From contig CAJYTF010000006.1 of NCBI GenBank assembly GCA_913777665.1, positions 1 to 64,000 of the forward strand: DNA of 64,000 nt. The letters are read 5' to 3'. The notes below the pieces were generated by a model, which saw nothing but the letters and a program-made list of their open reading frames with translations, had not been told where the DNA came from and made no database searches. The translations under genes were made by a program, and so were the position numbers. The DNA is from an uncultured Myroides sp. GTDB lineage: Bacteria > Bacteroidota > Bacteroidia > Flavobacteriales > Flavobacteriaceae. This document shows, piece by piece, positions 25,646-35,321 of this stretch (positions within the stretch are counted from its first letter, which is position 1; every line of letters starts with the position of its first letter).

Positions 25646-26503
25646 ATGGATCAAGAAGGAATACGCATTAATAAATTTTTATCGGAAGTTGGATTTTGCT
25701 CACGTCGCGAAGCCGACAAATTGCTGGAACAAGGCAGAATAACCATTAATGGGAAAATTCCGGAATTGGGAACAAAAGTGTTACCGACTGATGAAGTTCG
25801 TGTAAACGGAACATTGGTATCTGAAAAAGAAGAACCAAAAATTTATTTGGCGGTTAACAAACCTGCCGGAATTGAATGTACCACCAATCAATCGGTTCGC
25901 GGAAATATTGTTGATTTTATTAATTATCCCGAAAGAATTTTTCCTGTGGGAAGATTGGATAAAGATTCGGAAGGATTAATTATTATGACCAACGATGGAG
26001 ATATTGTAAACAAAATTCTGCGCGCACGCAACAACCACGAAAAAGAATATATCGTAACCGTTAACAAAACAATTACCGATCGTTTTATTAGTAGAATGAG
26101 TGCCGGAGTTCCAATTTTAGATACTGTTACAAAAGAATGTCGGGTTGAAAAAATCAGCAGCACTACGTTCCGTATTTTTTTGACACAAGGTTTAAACCGA
26201 CAAATTCGCAGAATGTGCGAGTATTTTGATTATACGGTTGTTGCCTTGAAACGTATCCGAATCATTAATATTTCGTTGGATGTTCCTGTGGGGAAATACC
26301 GTGAAATTACCAAAGCCGAAATGGACGAACTAAACCGTTTAATTGGCGACAGTACCAAAACCGAAGAAGGCAGTTTACCAAAAACCGATAAACCTTTGGT
26401 TAATAAAAATCCTGCTCCTACTAAAAATCGTAAAGATTTTAAAAAGAAATTTACAGAACAACGTCCGCTACGAAACGAACGCAGAAATACCAGAAATAAA
26501 TAA
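25646..26503 (+). CDS. rluF: 23S rRNA pseudouridine synthase, RluF type
   Basis: The enzyme isomerises a uridine in 23S rRNA (U2604 in E. coli). It has an N-terminal S4 RNA-binding domain (about 5-55: INKFLSEVGFCSRREADKLL), then the RsuA/RluF-type catalytic domain with VGRLDKDSEGLIIMTNDGD (catalytic D105) and LTQGLNRQIRRMCEYF. The last 45 residues form a basic, low-complexity Lys/Arg/Pro tail, likely for RNA contact. The stop is followed by a perfect hairpin terminator. Confidence 0.92.
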   Translation: MDQEGIRINKFLSEVGFCSRREADKLLEQGRITINGKIPELGTKVLPTDEVRVNGTLVSEKEEPKIYLAVNKPAGIECTTNQSVRGNIVDFINYPERIFPVGRLDKDSEGLIIMTNDGDIVNKILRARNNHEKEYIVTVNKTITDRFISRMSAGVPILDTVTKECRVEKISSTTFRIFLTQGLNRQIRRMCEYFDYTVVALKRIRIINISLDVPVGKYREITKAEMDELNRLIGDSTKTEEGSLPKTDKPLVNKNPAPTKNRKDFKKKFTEQRPLRNERRNTRNK

Positions 26504-26530
26504 ATCCGAGTTTAAACTCGGATTTTGTTT
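26502..26530. terminator. Terminator after rluF
   Basis: The perfect 24-base palindrome AAATCCGAGTTT / AAACTCGGATTT overlaps the rluF stop codon and is followed by TTGTTT. Confidence 0.85.
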
Positions 26531-26627
26531 ATCCTTCAATGATCAAATCATATTAGGAATATCAAAAGTGTTAAGTATTGATTCTTTTTCAATTACCTAA
26601 ATCAGAATAAAATAGATTTTAAATTCA

Positions 26628-28007
26628 TTAATTTGTGTTCGCATTACTATAATACAACTGCTTCGATAAAAACGGTAATTCACCGTAATACTCCAATCGG
26701 TTTAAAAGATATTTCGGCACTTCCATATTCTGTTCTTTGTAATAATCCATCAATGTTTTTTCGTTTCCTGTTAAATCATTAGTCAAATAGTACCAATCGA
26801 TTGTATCTTTCTGTAAATTGTAATTAGTCATGATATTTCCCCAGTTAAAAATCGAACAAAAGATCAAACAGTAAAAAATGGTCCACGACATTCTATCAAC
26901 TAAATAAAAATTTGTTCTTTTTTGATGGATTTTTAAAAACGAATAAACCAAACCAATCAAACATATTATCAAAAATAAATACACGCCCAAACGTTTGTAA
27001 GTTAATCCCATTGCATTGATGTAAACCGAATTTTGATAAAAAGCCGATGCTATTAAAAATCCATTTAAACCAATCCAAATTTTTGTCAATCGAAGTAGCC
27101 ATGCGTTGTTTTTTATAAAGTTCAAAGCATCTTTAAAGAAAAACAAAACTACTACCATTGCTAAGAAAACCGATGTGATGATTAAATAAATTTGACTGTG
27201 CGTTCGCGAACTGTATTCGGAAATATGCTGAATGGTCTGCTGTGCATTTTCTACATTAAAAACAATTACAAAGAATAACAACATGCAGTTTAAACTAACC
27301 AATGTGATGATTCCGCTACGGACTTCGAAATCTAACGGAATAAAATTAAACGATGGTTTTTGATAGGTTTGCTGTTCTTTAGTGAAATTGAATTTTAGAC
27401 TTTTATCGATGATTTTAATAAAATCGAATACCTTGATATGCCAAAATAAAAAACTTATGTAAAACCCGAAGATGATGGTAAAAATGATTAATCCGTCGAT
27501 ATTCCATTCGTAACGATTGTACCAATTGCTTAGCATATCGCTCGATGAAACGTACAATCCAAAGAAGATCGATAAGATACAGAAAGGCAAAATTACGTAC
27601 GAAAAAATGGTAATCAATGTTTTTTTTGAATCTTCTTTTTTGAATTCGAACCATTGATCAATTAAAAAAATTCGACCCACAAATGCTGGCCAGCTCAATA
27701 CAAAATTAAATGCCTTTGAAATTAATTTTAGTTGCGGATCTACCACATAATACCTAAAAACAAACGACGAAACTATTACCGAAAGTACCGTAACTACTGA
27801 TAATAGCCATGCGTTTGAAAAGCTAGTAGCTACAACACAAAATGCCAGAGTTAAAGCTCTTTTATCACGTAACAATTTAGGCTGTAAAACCAATTGGGCA
27901 ATTAATAGAATTAATGCAAAGATGGAAAGATTAATGCCGAGTTCATGATCATAAAAAAGAACGGCGAACAAAATGGTGCTGATAAAAATTAAAAACTTTT
28001 TTTTCAT
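26628..28007 (-). CDS. Polytopic membrane protein, DUF4153/DUF4173-like
   Basis: The protein has about 459 residues with roughly ten to twelve hydrophobic segments. LTYKRLGVY late in the sequence, YSSRTHSQIYLII in the middle, and the periplasmic or cytosolic tail with RLEYYGELPFLSK resemble the DUF4153/DUF4173 membrane family. Starts at 28016 and 28040 are also possible; MKKKFLIFIST at 28007 looks most natural. It is the last gene of a module with a winged-helix regulator and a small membrane protein upstream. Function unknown. Confidence 0.65.
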   Translation of the reverse strand: MKKKFLIFISTILFAVLFYDHELGINLSIFALILLIAQLVLQPKLLRDKRALTLAFCVVATSFSNAWLLSVVTVLSVIVSSFVFRYYVVDPQLKLISKAFNFVLSWPAFVGRIFLIDQWFEFKKEDSKKTLITIFSYVILPFCILSIFFGLYVSSSDMLSNWYNRYEWNIDGLIIFTIIFGFYISFLFWHIKVFDFIKIIDKSLKFNFTKEQQTYQKPSFNFIPLDFEVRSGIITLVSLNCMLLFFVIVFNVENAQQTIQHISEYSSRTHSQIYLIITSVFLAMVVVLFFFKDALNFIKNNAWLLRLTKIWIGLNGFLIASAFYQNSVYINAMGLTYKRLGVYLFLIICLIGLVYSFLKIHQKRTNFYLVDRMSWTIFYCLIFCSIFNWGNIMTNYNLQKDTIDWYYLTNDLTGNEKTLMDYYKEQNMEVPKYLLNRLEYYGELPFLSKQLYYSNANTN

Positions 28008-28068
28008 AATATTCATAATTAAAAGTACTTTGTGTTTCAAAGTTTATTATTAAAAAAATAAGACTTAT

Positions 28069-28359
28069 TTATTGTCTCATTATTTTTTCAAGAAACGCAA
28101 GATGTTGTTGAAATGCCAACTTGCCAACTTCGGTAATTTTATAAGAAGTTCGAGGTTTTTTACCAACAAACTCTTTTTTAATTTCTATGTATTCATTTTT
28201 TTCCAAAGCGGTAGAATGGCTTGCCAAATTTCCATCGGTAACCTGCAGCAGATTTTTCATTTCGGTAAAATCAACCCATTCATTCACCATGAGAACTGAC
28301 ATTATACCTAACCGAACCCTACTTTCAAATTCTTTATTTAAACCGCTAATTAAACTCAT
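28069..28359 (-). CDS. Winged-helix transcriptional regulator (HTH_34 type)
   Basis: The 96-residue protein is one winged-helix domain: ESRVRLGIMSVLMVNEW, VDFTEMKNLLQVTDGNLASH (recognition helix) and a wing with FVGKKPRTSYKITEVGK. This is the small stand-alone ArsR/MarR-like class. It starts one base after the stop of the upstream membrane protein (28360), so the pair is translationally coupled, and the downstream target is probably the DUF4153-like gene and its own operon. Confidence 0.88.
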   Translation of the reverse strand: MSLISGLNKEFESRVRLGIMSVLMVNEWVDFTEMKNLLQVTDGNLASHSTALEKNEYIEIKKEFVGKKPRTSYKITEVGKLAFQQHLAFLEKIMRQ

Positions 28360-28974
28360 TTACTTGTATTTTCTGTGTAAAATAATACCGTAAATAATAT
28401 GCAAAACTCCGAAACCAATCGTCCAGAAAATCAATCCTTTACCAATAAAAAACAAAGACAAACAACCAAGAATAATCTCTAAAAATCCTAAATATTTAAT
28501 ATCAGAATACGTATATTTTTCGGCATTAACTAAAGCCAATCCGTAGAAAATTAAGGTTGTTCCGGCAACTAAACCGTATAAATTGTATTGAAGCAACGCT
28601 AAAACGAAGACACCGCCAACCGCTAAAGGAATTGCTAATTGAATCAAAATTTTCTTTGTAGTAGCTGTCCAAATTTGTAAACCCAATTTTTTACTTTTAC
28701 GAACAGTGAAATAACAACCGCAAAAAATCGCTAACAATAAAGCTGATGATCCTAAAACAATCAATTTAAAAAGCATATCTGCCTGATAAACTTTTTGTTG
28801 ATAAAGATCATAGTCTACAAAGTAATCATTTGTTAAATACATCGCCATACAGCCAGCTATTAAACCAACAACACCTGCTCCTACTCCGGATAATCCGCTT
28901 AAAGATAAAAATCGAGACGAACGTTCCATCATAAAACGAATATGCGCTAAATCATCGGAAATTTTTTGATCCAT
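28360..28974 (-). CDS. Membrane protein of the regulator module
   Basis: The 204-residue protein has a cytosolic N-terminal helix (HIRFMMERSSRFLSLSGLSG) and about six membrane segments in pairs. The opening is characteristic of a flavobacterial family always seen next to a small HTH_34 regulator. No catalytic motif is seen. It is the first gene of a three-gene minus-strand module (membrane protein, regulator, DUF4153-like). Function unknown. Confidence 0.65.
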   Translation of the reverse strand: MDQKISDDLAHIRFMMERSSRFLSLSGLSGVGAGVVGLIAGCMAMYLTNDYFVDYDLYQQKVYQADMLFKLIVLGSSALLLAIFCGCYFTVRKSKKLGLQIWTATTKKILIQLAIPLAVGGVFVLALLQYNLYGLVAGTTLIFYGLALVNAEKYTYSDIKYLGFLEIILGCLSLFFIGKGLIFWTIGFGVLHIIYGIILHRKYK

Positions 28975-29077
28975 TATTATTTACTTTGAAATACAAAGTT
29001 ATTTGAATTTCTCAACTTACAAAATAAATTATCAATCTTTTTTCATCAATTTATTTTTTATTTAGATTTAATATAAA

Positions 29078-29085
29078 TAAATTTG
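29078..29085 (+). promoter_or_regulatory. Minus-7 promoter box for the T9SS type A cargo gene
   Basis: TAAATTTG is an exact TAnnTTTG match 27 bases before the ATG at 29113; no convincing TTG lies at the right distance upstream. Confidence 0.55.
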
Positions 29086-29112
29086 CGTAATTTAATTTTA
29101 ATCTTTTAGTTT

Positions 29113-30378
29113 ATGAATAATTTTTACGCAACCAAAAAACGTTTAACATCTTTATGCTTATTAGCAATTGGATTAGTATCATTTAACGCAAACAGTCAAT
29201 GTACAACACCTGTAACAACTTTATCTGAAAATTTTTCATCATTTACAGACGGAGATACATTTCCTTTAAGTTGTTGGGGCTTTGTCACAGACCCATCAAT
29301 AAATTCCACTACACCTTTAGCATATATTTCTGAAGATACAACAGTTACACCATCTAACAAAGCGGTAACTTTGTACGCACATATGTATGCAGCAGGTAGA
29401 AGTTTTTATTTGATTTCACCAGCTTTAAGTACAATAAACGGTAATTATCATTTAAAGTTTGATGCTAAATTAATGAGTCAATTAGGAAATGGTTCAAGTT
29501 TACAAGTAGGAACTGTTGATAGTCAAACTAGTGTTACCAACTTTACAGCAGCAGGTTCAGTTTTTACACCTACAACAACAAATCAAACATTTACATCTAT
29601 TGCTGTTCCAGCAACTTCAGGTCATCAATATGTAGCAATTAAATTTACTCCGGGAGCAAATTTTAGCTCTGTTGTGATTGATAATATTGTTTGGGAGCAA
29701 GCTCCTTGTCCAGTATACACAACTTTAAATGAAACATTTGATGCAATAACTGCAATACCTAATTGCTGGACAAAAAGCGGAAATGTTCTTTTCTCGAACA
29801 ATGCAGCTGTTCTTTACAGTGGAGGTGCACCAACTACAGGTGGAGTTATATATTTAGTTTCTCCAGAATTATCAACTATTGATGGAAATCATTTATTAGA
29901 GTATGTTTTAACAACAGCAGCTCCGAATAATAACGCAGATCTAGAAATAGGAACTTTAAGTGACAATACTGATTTCACAACATTTTCAGCAATAACAACA
30001 CCAACTCCTAATGGTGGAACTTACACAACTGCAGCAATCCCTGCAAAAGCAGGACATAAGTATATTGCCTTTAAATTTACTTATACTAATATTCACCAAG
30101 GTGTTAGAATTGATAATGTAAAATGGACTACATTAGCAAGTACTCCAAAATTTGATACTAGCAAAGTAACTGTTTATCCTAACCCTACTTCTGGAATTTT
30201 TAATATAGATTCTGAATTGAATATCGCAAAAATTGAAGTTTTCAACTCAACAGGTCAAAAGGTTTTAACTACTGCTAATAAGGAAATCAATTTACAAAAT
30301 GCTGCTAACGGATTATATTTTGTAACTGTTACAACAAACGAAGGTACACAAGGTACTTACAAATTGATCAAAAAATAA
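29113..30378 (+). CDS. Secreted T9SS type A cargo with two adhesin/jelly-roll domains
   Basis: The 421-residue protein has a signal peptide (about 1-28, LVSFNANSQ). Two homologous cleaved-adhesin-type jelly-roll domains follow: about 35-195 (LSENFSSFTDG, AGRSFYLISPALS, VVIDNIVWEQ) and about 200-340 (LNETFDAI, GGVIYLVSPELS, VRIDNVKWT). The last 75 residues are a type A sorting domain (VTVYPNPTSGIFNID, ending YKLIKK). It should reach the surface or medium through the type IX system. No peptidase motif is present, so it is probably an adhesin or carbohydrate-binding protein. Confidence 0.9.
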   Translation: MNNFYATKKRLTSLCLLAIGLVSFNANSQCTTPVTTLSENFSSFTDGDTFPLSCWGFVTDPSINSTTPLAYISEDTTVTPSNKAVTLYAHMYAAGRSFYLISPALSTINGNYHLKFDAKLMSQLGNGSSLQVGTVDSQTSVTNFTAAGSVFTPTTTNQTFTSIAVPATSGHQYVAIKFTPGANFSSVVIDNIVWEQAPCPVYTTLNETFDAITAIPNCWTKSGNVLFSNNAAVLYSGGAPTTGGVIYLVSPELSTIDGNHLLEYVLTTAAPNNNADLEIGTLSDNTDFTTFSAITTPTPNGGTYTTAAIPAKAGHKYIAFKFTYTNIHQGVRIDNVKWTTLASTPKFDTSKVTVYPNPTSGIFNIDSELNIAKIEVFNSTGQKVLTTANKEINLQNAANGLYFVTVTTNEGTQGTYKLIKK

Positions 30379-30404
30379 GAAGAAGAAAATTCTTTATCTT
30401 TAAG

Positions 30405-30434
30405 AAAGTCGAGTTTTAAAACTCGACTTTTTTT
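30405..30434. terminator. Bidirectional terminator
   Basis: The perfect 26-base palindrome AAAGTCGAGTTTT / AAAACTCGACTTT continues into a T run. It separates the T9SS cargo gene from the converging HutD gene. Confidence 0.9.
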
Positions 30435-30436
30435 GG

Positions 30437-30985
30437 TCAAACAATCAAACTTCCAACCAAAACGGAATGTTCTGTTTTAATTAGAACATCCGCTTTATCT
30501 TTATTTTCAATCAGTAATAAATCAGTCTTTTTTAAATTGACTTTTTTGCTGTTTACTTCAATAGAAGTATCATTTAATGCGAAAAGAAACATAAACGATT
30601 GATCTAACTGAACACTATCTTTTAAAAAGAAGACATCTGCTTCCTCTAAATTTCTACTAACCATTAAATTAAAATCATTTCCTTTTGTGTAAGAAATAAT
30701 ATCGTTATTAGAATCGAATTTAAAAATATCATTTGGTGTGTATTGTTCATCTTTTCCATTAATGTTTAAGTTCAGATCATTATCTAACATAACTAAAAAT
30801 CGCTTGTAATCATTGAATTTTGTAAACGTAGATGGAGCCTTGCTAATGGTTGCTGCACTTATCCTAAACAAAAAATCGCGGTTTGCATACAATGTGTTTT
30901 CCGGATAAATATAATATTCAAACGTTTCGCCTCCGTCCCAAATTGTAGGAATCAGCGTATCTTTTGAAATTTTAGTAATTTTCAT
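30437..30985 (-). CDS. HutD family protein
   Basis: The 182-residue bicupin-like protein has the HutD marks WDGGETFEYYIYP, FLFRISAATI and FTKFNDYKRFLVMLD. HutD is often linked to histidine utilisation, with a proposed regulatory or ligand-binding role, but no hut genes are nearby. It starts 11 bases after the MutS-like gene and is probably co-transcribed with it. Confidence 0.85.
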   Translation of the reverse strand: MKITKISKDTLIPTIWDGGETFEYYIYPENTLYANRDFLFRISAATISKAPSTFTKFNDYKRFLVMLDNDLNLNINGKDEQYTPNDIFKFDSNNDIISYTKGNDFNLMVSRNLEEADVFFLKDSVQLDQSFMFLFALNDTSIEVNSKKVNLKKTDLLLIENKDKADVLIKTEHSVLVGSLIV

Positions 30986-30996
30986 TTCTTTTTACT

Positions 30997-32757
30997 TTAA
31001 ATAATTTCCATTTTTTTCATAATGAACGTAGCATTTTTATTCTGACAAATGCCGTTTTTCAACTTGTAATCAAAATGGAGTTCGTTATTGATAATCTCGA
31101 CTTCAAAACACTTATTTTCCATAGTTTGCAAATGATTATCGGTAGTTTTACAAACTTCTAAATCGTGTGTAGCAATCATTCCGGTGACATTTAAATTGTG
31201 TAGTTTTTCAATCACACCAACCGTTCCTGTCTTTTTATCGTCAGAATTTGTTCCCTTTAAAATCTCATCAAGCAATACAAAAATGGGCTGCTTTTCGGCT
31301 TCGGTAACAATTTGCTTTAGTCGTTTTACTTCGGCAAAAAAGAACGATTCACTGTCTGATAATGAATCTGTCAATCTCATAGAAACCCACAACGGCAGTG
31401 GATAAACAATTGCGTGCTTCGCATCAATCGGCGCACCAGCATAACTAAACACCAAATTAATTCCAACAGTTCGCAGAAAAGTACTTTTCCCACTCATGTT
31501 ACTTCCCGTTAAAATCACAAATCGTTTCTGGTTGAAATCAATCGTATTTCTTACTCGTTTATCTTTTGAAATCAGCGGATGTCCCAACTCTTCCATTTTA
31601 ATTTGGTTCGATGTAATGCTTGGATACTGATATTCGGGATTGTTGTAGGCAAAATTCGCCAAACTGTTCAATGCTTCTACTTCGCCAATAATTTCCATGA
31701 ACTGCCATAAATCTTGCTGATGGTTCTCTTTCCATTTCAACAATCTCTTATATACCCAAAAATGATACTGAAAAGTTCCGTTTAAAGCGATAAAGACGAA
31801 TAAATTGGCAATGGTATTTAGCTTTTCAAAACAATTTGCCAGATTTATAACGATTTGATAAGCCGTTTTTTGGTTTGATTGCAGTTTGGATTGAAGATCG
31901 TTTAAATAAACCGACTGAAATTTTTCGGTTTCAAATGCCTGAAGCATCTTTGAATATTGCTGTAAACTGTTGGCTATTCGATCACTTTTACCGATTTCTT
32001 TTAAAATATGCTGACTAAAATATCCTATCAACAATAAATTAAGCGTAAAGAAAAACACCGTTAATTTTGAAAACACAGGATGCCAGTTCAATACCGATCC
32101 AGCGATTGAGATCAATAAAAGTATAGGAATTAAAACAGCGAAAAACTGCATAAAAGCCTTGGGTTTTTCACTAATTGTTTCCGTCCATTTTTTTATTGCA
32201 AGATCTTCTTTTTCGGTAGTTCCAGCTACTAATGATAAGGTCTGAAAATGCTGACGAAAATTCAATTTTTCCGAAAGCTCTTTTACAGCTTCCTGCTTTT
32301 TTAGGATCGATGTTTCTGTAGGAATTTCCTGTAAACTTTTTGCCAATGCGTCTTTTCCTAAAAAAGTCCCGGTACGATTTGTAAACTGAAAGATTGAATT
32401 TGATCCAAACAAATCTAAATCATACGAAAAAGCATGTTGCGGATTTTGATATTCAACACCATTATTAAACTGATGATTGCCTTCTAAAAAAGAAAGTTCA
32501 TCGGTATTTATCTGCTTCAACTTTTTATGATACGCAATTTTTGACTGTACTTTTAAATAAATGTTTACAACAATTATAAAAACAATAATGAGCGCCAGCG
32601 AAACAAATCCGTACAAATGATTTTTTTCATACATCATTAAATACAGAAAATAAATAGCAGCCAACAGCAAAATAATTCTACTGTAACTTAATATGTTATT
32701 TTTTTGTGCTAATTTTTTAAGAATTTCTGTCTGTTGCTGGCTTATAGTAGCGTACAT
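30997..32757 (-). CDS. Membrane-anchored MutS-like ATPase
   Basis: The 586-residue protein has a MutS-type ATPase domain at its C-terminus: Walker A LTGSNMSGKSTFLRTVG (about 418-434), DSLSDSESFFFAEVKRL, Walker B FVLLDEILKGTN (about 492-503) and the IATHDLE motif. The mismatch-recognition and connector domains of true MutS are absent. Instead there are two pairs of hydrophobic segments (about 20-68 and 205-250), so it is probably an inner-membrane protein. The function of this Bacteroidota form is unknown, and mismatch repair should not be assumed. It is followed by the HutD gene. Confidence 0.85.
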   Translation of the reverse strand: MYATISQQQTEILKKLAQKNNILSYSRIILLLAAIYFLYLMMYEKNHLYGFVSLALIIVFIIVVNIYLKVQSKIAYHKKLKQINTDELSFLEGNHQFNNGVEYQNPQHAFSYDLDLFGSNSIFQFTNRTGTFLGKDALAKSLQEIPTETSILKKQEAVKELSEKLNFRQHFQTLSLVAGTTEKEDLAIKKWTETISEKPKAFMQFFAVLIPILLLISIAGSVLNWHPVFSKLTVFFFTLNLLLIGYFSQHILKEIGKSDRIANSLQQYSKMLQAFETEKFQSVYLNDLQSKLQSNQKTAYQIVINLANCFEKLNTIANLFVFIALNGTFQYHFWVYKRLLKWKENHQQDLWQFMEIIGEVEALNSLANFAYNNPEYQYPSITSNQIKMEELGHPLISKDKRVRNTIDFNQKRFVILTGSNMSGKSTFLRTVGINLVFSYAGAPIDAKHAIVYPLPLWVSMRLTDSLSDSESFFFAEVKRLKQIVTEAEKQPIFVLLDEILKGTNSDDKKTGTVGVIEKLHNLNVTGMIATHDLEVCKTTDNHLQTMENKCFEVEIINNELHFDYKLKNGICQNKNATFIMKKMEII

Positions 32758-32790
32758 ATTTTGGTTTTAAAATCGACTAAAATTACGCAC

Positions 32791-32820
32791 AAAAAAACCA
32801 TCTCGCAAATGAGATGGTTT
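32791..32820 (-). terminator. folD terminator
   Basis: On the minus strand, the stem AAACCATCTC / GAGATGGTTT with a 6-base loop is followed by a T run (the A tract at 32791-32797). It lies 23 bases after the folD stop and before the MutS-like gene. Confidence 0.88.
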
Positions 32821-32842
32821 CTACATATAAATTTTCAAAAAT

Positions 32843-33730
32843 TTATTTATTTTTAGTTGCTCTGCGTTCTCTTGCAATTAGCGTATTCTTCATTAACATG
32901 GCAATAGTCATTGGACCCACACCACCCGGAACTGGTGTAATCCACGATGCTTTTTCGGCAACTTCATTAAAAGCAACATCACCTTTAATTACGTAACCTT
33001 TTGCATTAGTTTCATCGGTAACACGGGTAATACCAACATCAACAATCACCGCACCTTCTTTAATCATTTCTGCCTTTAAAAATTCCGGAACGCCTAATGC
33101 AGTAATTACAATATCGGCTTCACGAGTAATTTCTTCTATATTTTGCGTTGCAGAATGCGTTAAAGTAACGGTAGCATTTCCCGGGTACGCTTTACGGCTC
33201 ATTAACAAACTCATTGGTTTACCAACAATATTAGATCTACCAATAACTACTACGTTTTTACCTTTTGTTTCGATTTTATTACGCTCTAACAACTGTAAAA
33301 TTCCGAAAGGTGTTGCAGGAATAAATGACTCTAACTCCAATGCCATACGACCGAAGTTTTCTGGGTGAAAACCATCAACATCTTTATCAGGATCAACCGC
33401 ATTTAAAACCTTTTGTTCATCGATATGCTTTGGCAAAGGCAATTGAACGATGAATCCGTCGATATCATCATTGGTATTTAACTCATTTATTTTCGCCAAA
33501 AGTTCTTCTTCTGTAGTTTCTTCGGGTAACGAAACCAAGGTAGAATCAAAACCAATCTTTTCGCAGGTTTTTACTTTACTACCCACATACGTTAAACTTG
33601 CACCGTTGCTACCAACCAAAACAGCAGCTAAATGTGGTACTTTCTCACCGCGTCCTTTCATTTTAGTTACCTCGGCAGCAATTTCGTTTTTAATTTCTTC
33701 CGATACTTTTTTACCGTCTAATAATTGCAT
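32843..33730 (-). CDS. folD: Bifunctional methylenetetrahydrofolate dehydrogenase / methenyltetrahydrofolate cyclohydrolase
   Basis: The cytosolic enzyme interconverts methylene-, methenyl- and 10-formyl-tetrahydrofolate using NADP. Visible signatures are [15 protein letters not shown] (with the catalytic Lys), [14 protein letters not shown], the substrate-binding [13 protein letters not shown], the nucleotide-binding [17 protein letters not shown] and the closing [17 protein letters not shown]-type block. The 295-residue length is standard. It is flanked by hairpins on both sides, so it is probably a single-gene unit. Confidence 0.96.
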   Translation of the reverse strand: MQLLDGKKVSEEIKNEIAAEVTKMKGRGEKVPHLAAVLVGSNGASLTYVGSKVKTCEKIGFDSTLVSLPEETTEEELLAKINELNTNDDIDGFIVQLPLPKHIDEQKVLNAVDPDKDVDGFHPENFGRMALELESFIPATPFGILQLLERNKIETKGKNVVVIGRSNIVGKPMSLLMSRKAYPGNATVTLTHSATQNIEEITREADIVITALGVPEFLKAEMIKEGAVIVDVGITRVTDETNAKGYVIKGDVAFNEVAEKASWITPVPGGVGPMTIAMLMKNTLIARERRATKNK

Positions 33731-33754
33731 TGTTGTGTTGTTTAGGAATTTAAA

Positions 33755-33784
33755 AACCTACAAGATTTTAAAACCTTGCAGGTT
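33755..33784 (-). terminator. Probable ffh terminator
   Basis: AACCTACAAG (33755-33764) pairs with CTTGCAGGTT (33775-33784) except for one mismatched pair. The minus-strand continuation is TTTTTAAATT. It lies between the ffh stop and the folD start. Confidence 0.6.
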
Positions 33785-33819
33785 TGATTTTATTAGGATT
33801 TTTAATTTTATCTTTCGGC

Positions 33820-35163
33820 TTATTGCATTCCCATGCCTTTCATCTGCCCCATCATACGCATTAGGTTTTTACCTTGTGCACCTTGCATCATCTTCATCAT
33901 TTTACTCATTTGATCGAACTGTTTCAACAATTGATTTACCTGCTGAATATCGGTTCCCGAACCTTTTGCGATACGCTGTTTACGTTTAGCATCTAACAAA
34001 GTTGGTTTTTTACGTTCAGCCGGAGTCATTGAATGAATAATTGCTTCGATATGTTTAAAGGCATCGTCTTCAATTTCGATATCTTTCATTGCTTTACCAA
34101 CACCAGGAATCATCCCTACAAGATCTTTCATAGATCCCATTTTCTTAACCTGTTGAATTTGACTTAAGAAATCATCGAAACCAAATTCGTTTTTAGCGAT
34201 TTTCTTTTGAAGTTTTCTTGCTTCTTCTTCATCGTACTGAGCTTGTGCGCGTTCTACTAACGAAATAACGTCACCCATTCCCAAAATACGATCTGCCATA
34301 CGATCCGGGTAAAACACATCAATCGCATCCATTTTTTCACCTGTACCAATAAACTTGATAGGTTTATTTACGATCGATTTAATAGAAATAGCAGCTCCAC
34401 CACGTGTATCACCATCTAATTTTGTTAAGATAACTCCATCAAAATTCAAACGATCATTGAACGCTTTCGCCGTATTTACAGCATCTTGTCCCGTCATAGA
34501 ATCTACAACAAACAAGGTTTCGTGTGGTTTAATGGCAGCGTGAACATTTGCAATTTCGTTCATCATTTCTTCATCAATCGCCAAACGACCAGCAGTATCG
34601 ACAATTACAACATTAAAACCGTTTTTCTTGGCATGCTCAATCGCGTTTGTTGCAATAGAAACCGCATTTTTGTTTTCTGGTTCAGAATAAACCTCAACAC
34701 CAATCTGATCTCCCACAACATGCAATTGGTTAATTGCCGCAGGACGGTAAATATCACAGGCAACCAATAACGGCTTCTTTGTTTTTTTAGTTTTTAAGAA
34801 GTTTGCCAGTTTTCCGGAAAAAGTTGTTTTACCAGATCCTTGTAAACCCGACATTAAAATTACGGTTGGATTTCCCGAAAGATTTACACCAACAGCATCG
34901 CCACCCATTAATTCGATTAATTCGTCTTTTACGATTTTAACCATTAACTGACCTGGTTGCAGGGTTGTTAAAACGTCTTGACCAATTGCTTTTTCCTTTA
35001 CTTTATTGGTAAAATCTTTGGCAATTTTAAAGTTCACATCGGCATCTAACAACGCACGACGCACTTCTTTTAAAGTCTCGGCAACGTTAACTTCTGTAAT
35101 TTTTCCGTGACCTTTTAATATATGAAAGGCTTTATCTAGTTTATCGCTTAAATTATCGAACAT
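33820..35163 (-). CDS. ffh: Signal recognition particle protein Ffh (SRP54)
   Basis: The SRP GTPase that targets nascent membrane proteins has 447 residues from the ATG at 35163 (MFDNLSDKLDKAF); an upstream ATG at 35199 is less likely. The N domain has EVRRALLDADVNF. The G domain has MSGLQGSGKTTFSGKLA (G1), the DTAGRL box and TKLDGDTRGGAA. The Met-rich M domain closes with MMKMMQGAQGKNLMRMMGQM-type sequence, which binds the signal peptide and 4.5S RNA. It is apparently monocistronic. Confidence 0.96.
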   Translation of the reverse strand: MFDNLSDKLDKAFHILKGHGKITEVNVAETLKEVRRALLDADVNFKIAKDFTNKVKEKAIGQDVLTTLQPGQLMVKIVKDELIELMGGDAVGVNLSGNPTVILMSGLQGSGKTTFSGKLANFLKTKKTKKPLLVACDIYRPAAINQLHVVGDQIGVEVYSEPENKNAVSIATNAIEHAKKNGFNVVIVDTAGRLAIDEEMMNEIANVHAAIKPHETLFVVDSMTGQDAVNTAKAFNDRLNFDGVILTKLDGDTRGGAAISIKSIVNKPIKFIGTGEKMDAIDVFYPDRMADRILGMGDVISLVERAQAQYDEEEARKLQKKIAKNEFGFDDFLSQIQQVKKMGSMKDLVGMIPGVGKAMKDIEIEDDAFKHIEAIIHSMTPAERKKPTLLDAKRKQRIAKGSGTDIQQVNQLLKQFDQMSKMMKMMQGAQGKNLMRMMGQMKGMGMQ

Positions 35164-35321
35164 ACTTTTTCTTATTGAAACTAAACCGCAAATATACAAT
35201 AAAGTAAAAGATGTATCAAAAATTAGTTTAAGAGATCGTTCAAAGTTATATTTAGTATGAAACGAAAAATATTTGTTAATTAAACAACAAAATATTATTT
35301 TAACAAAAAAATCTACTTAGG

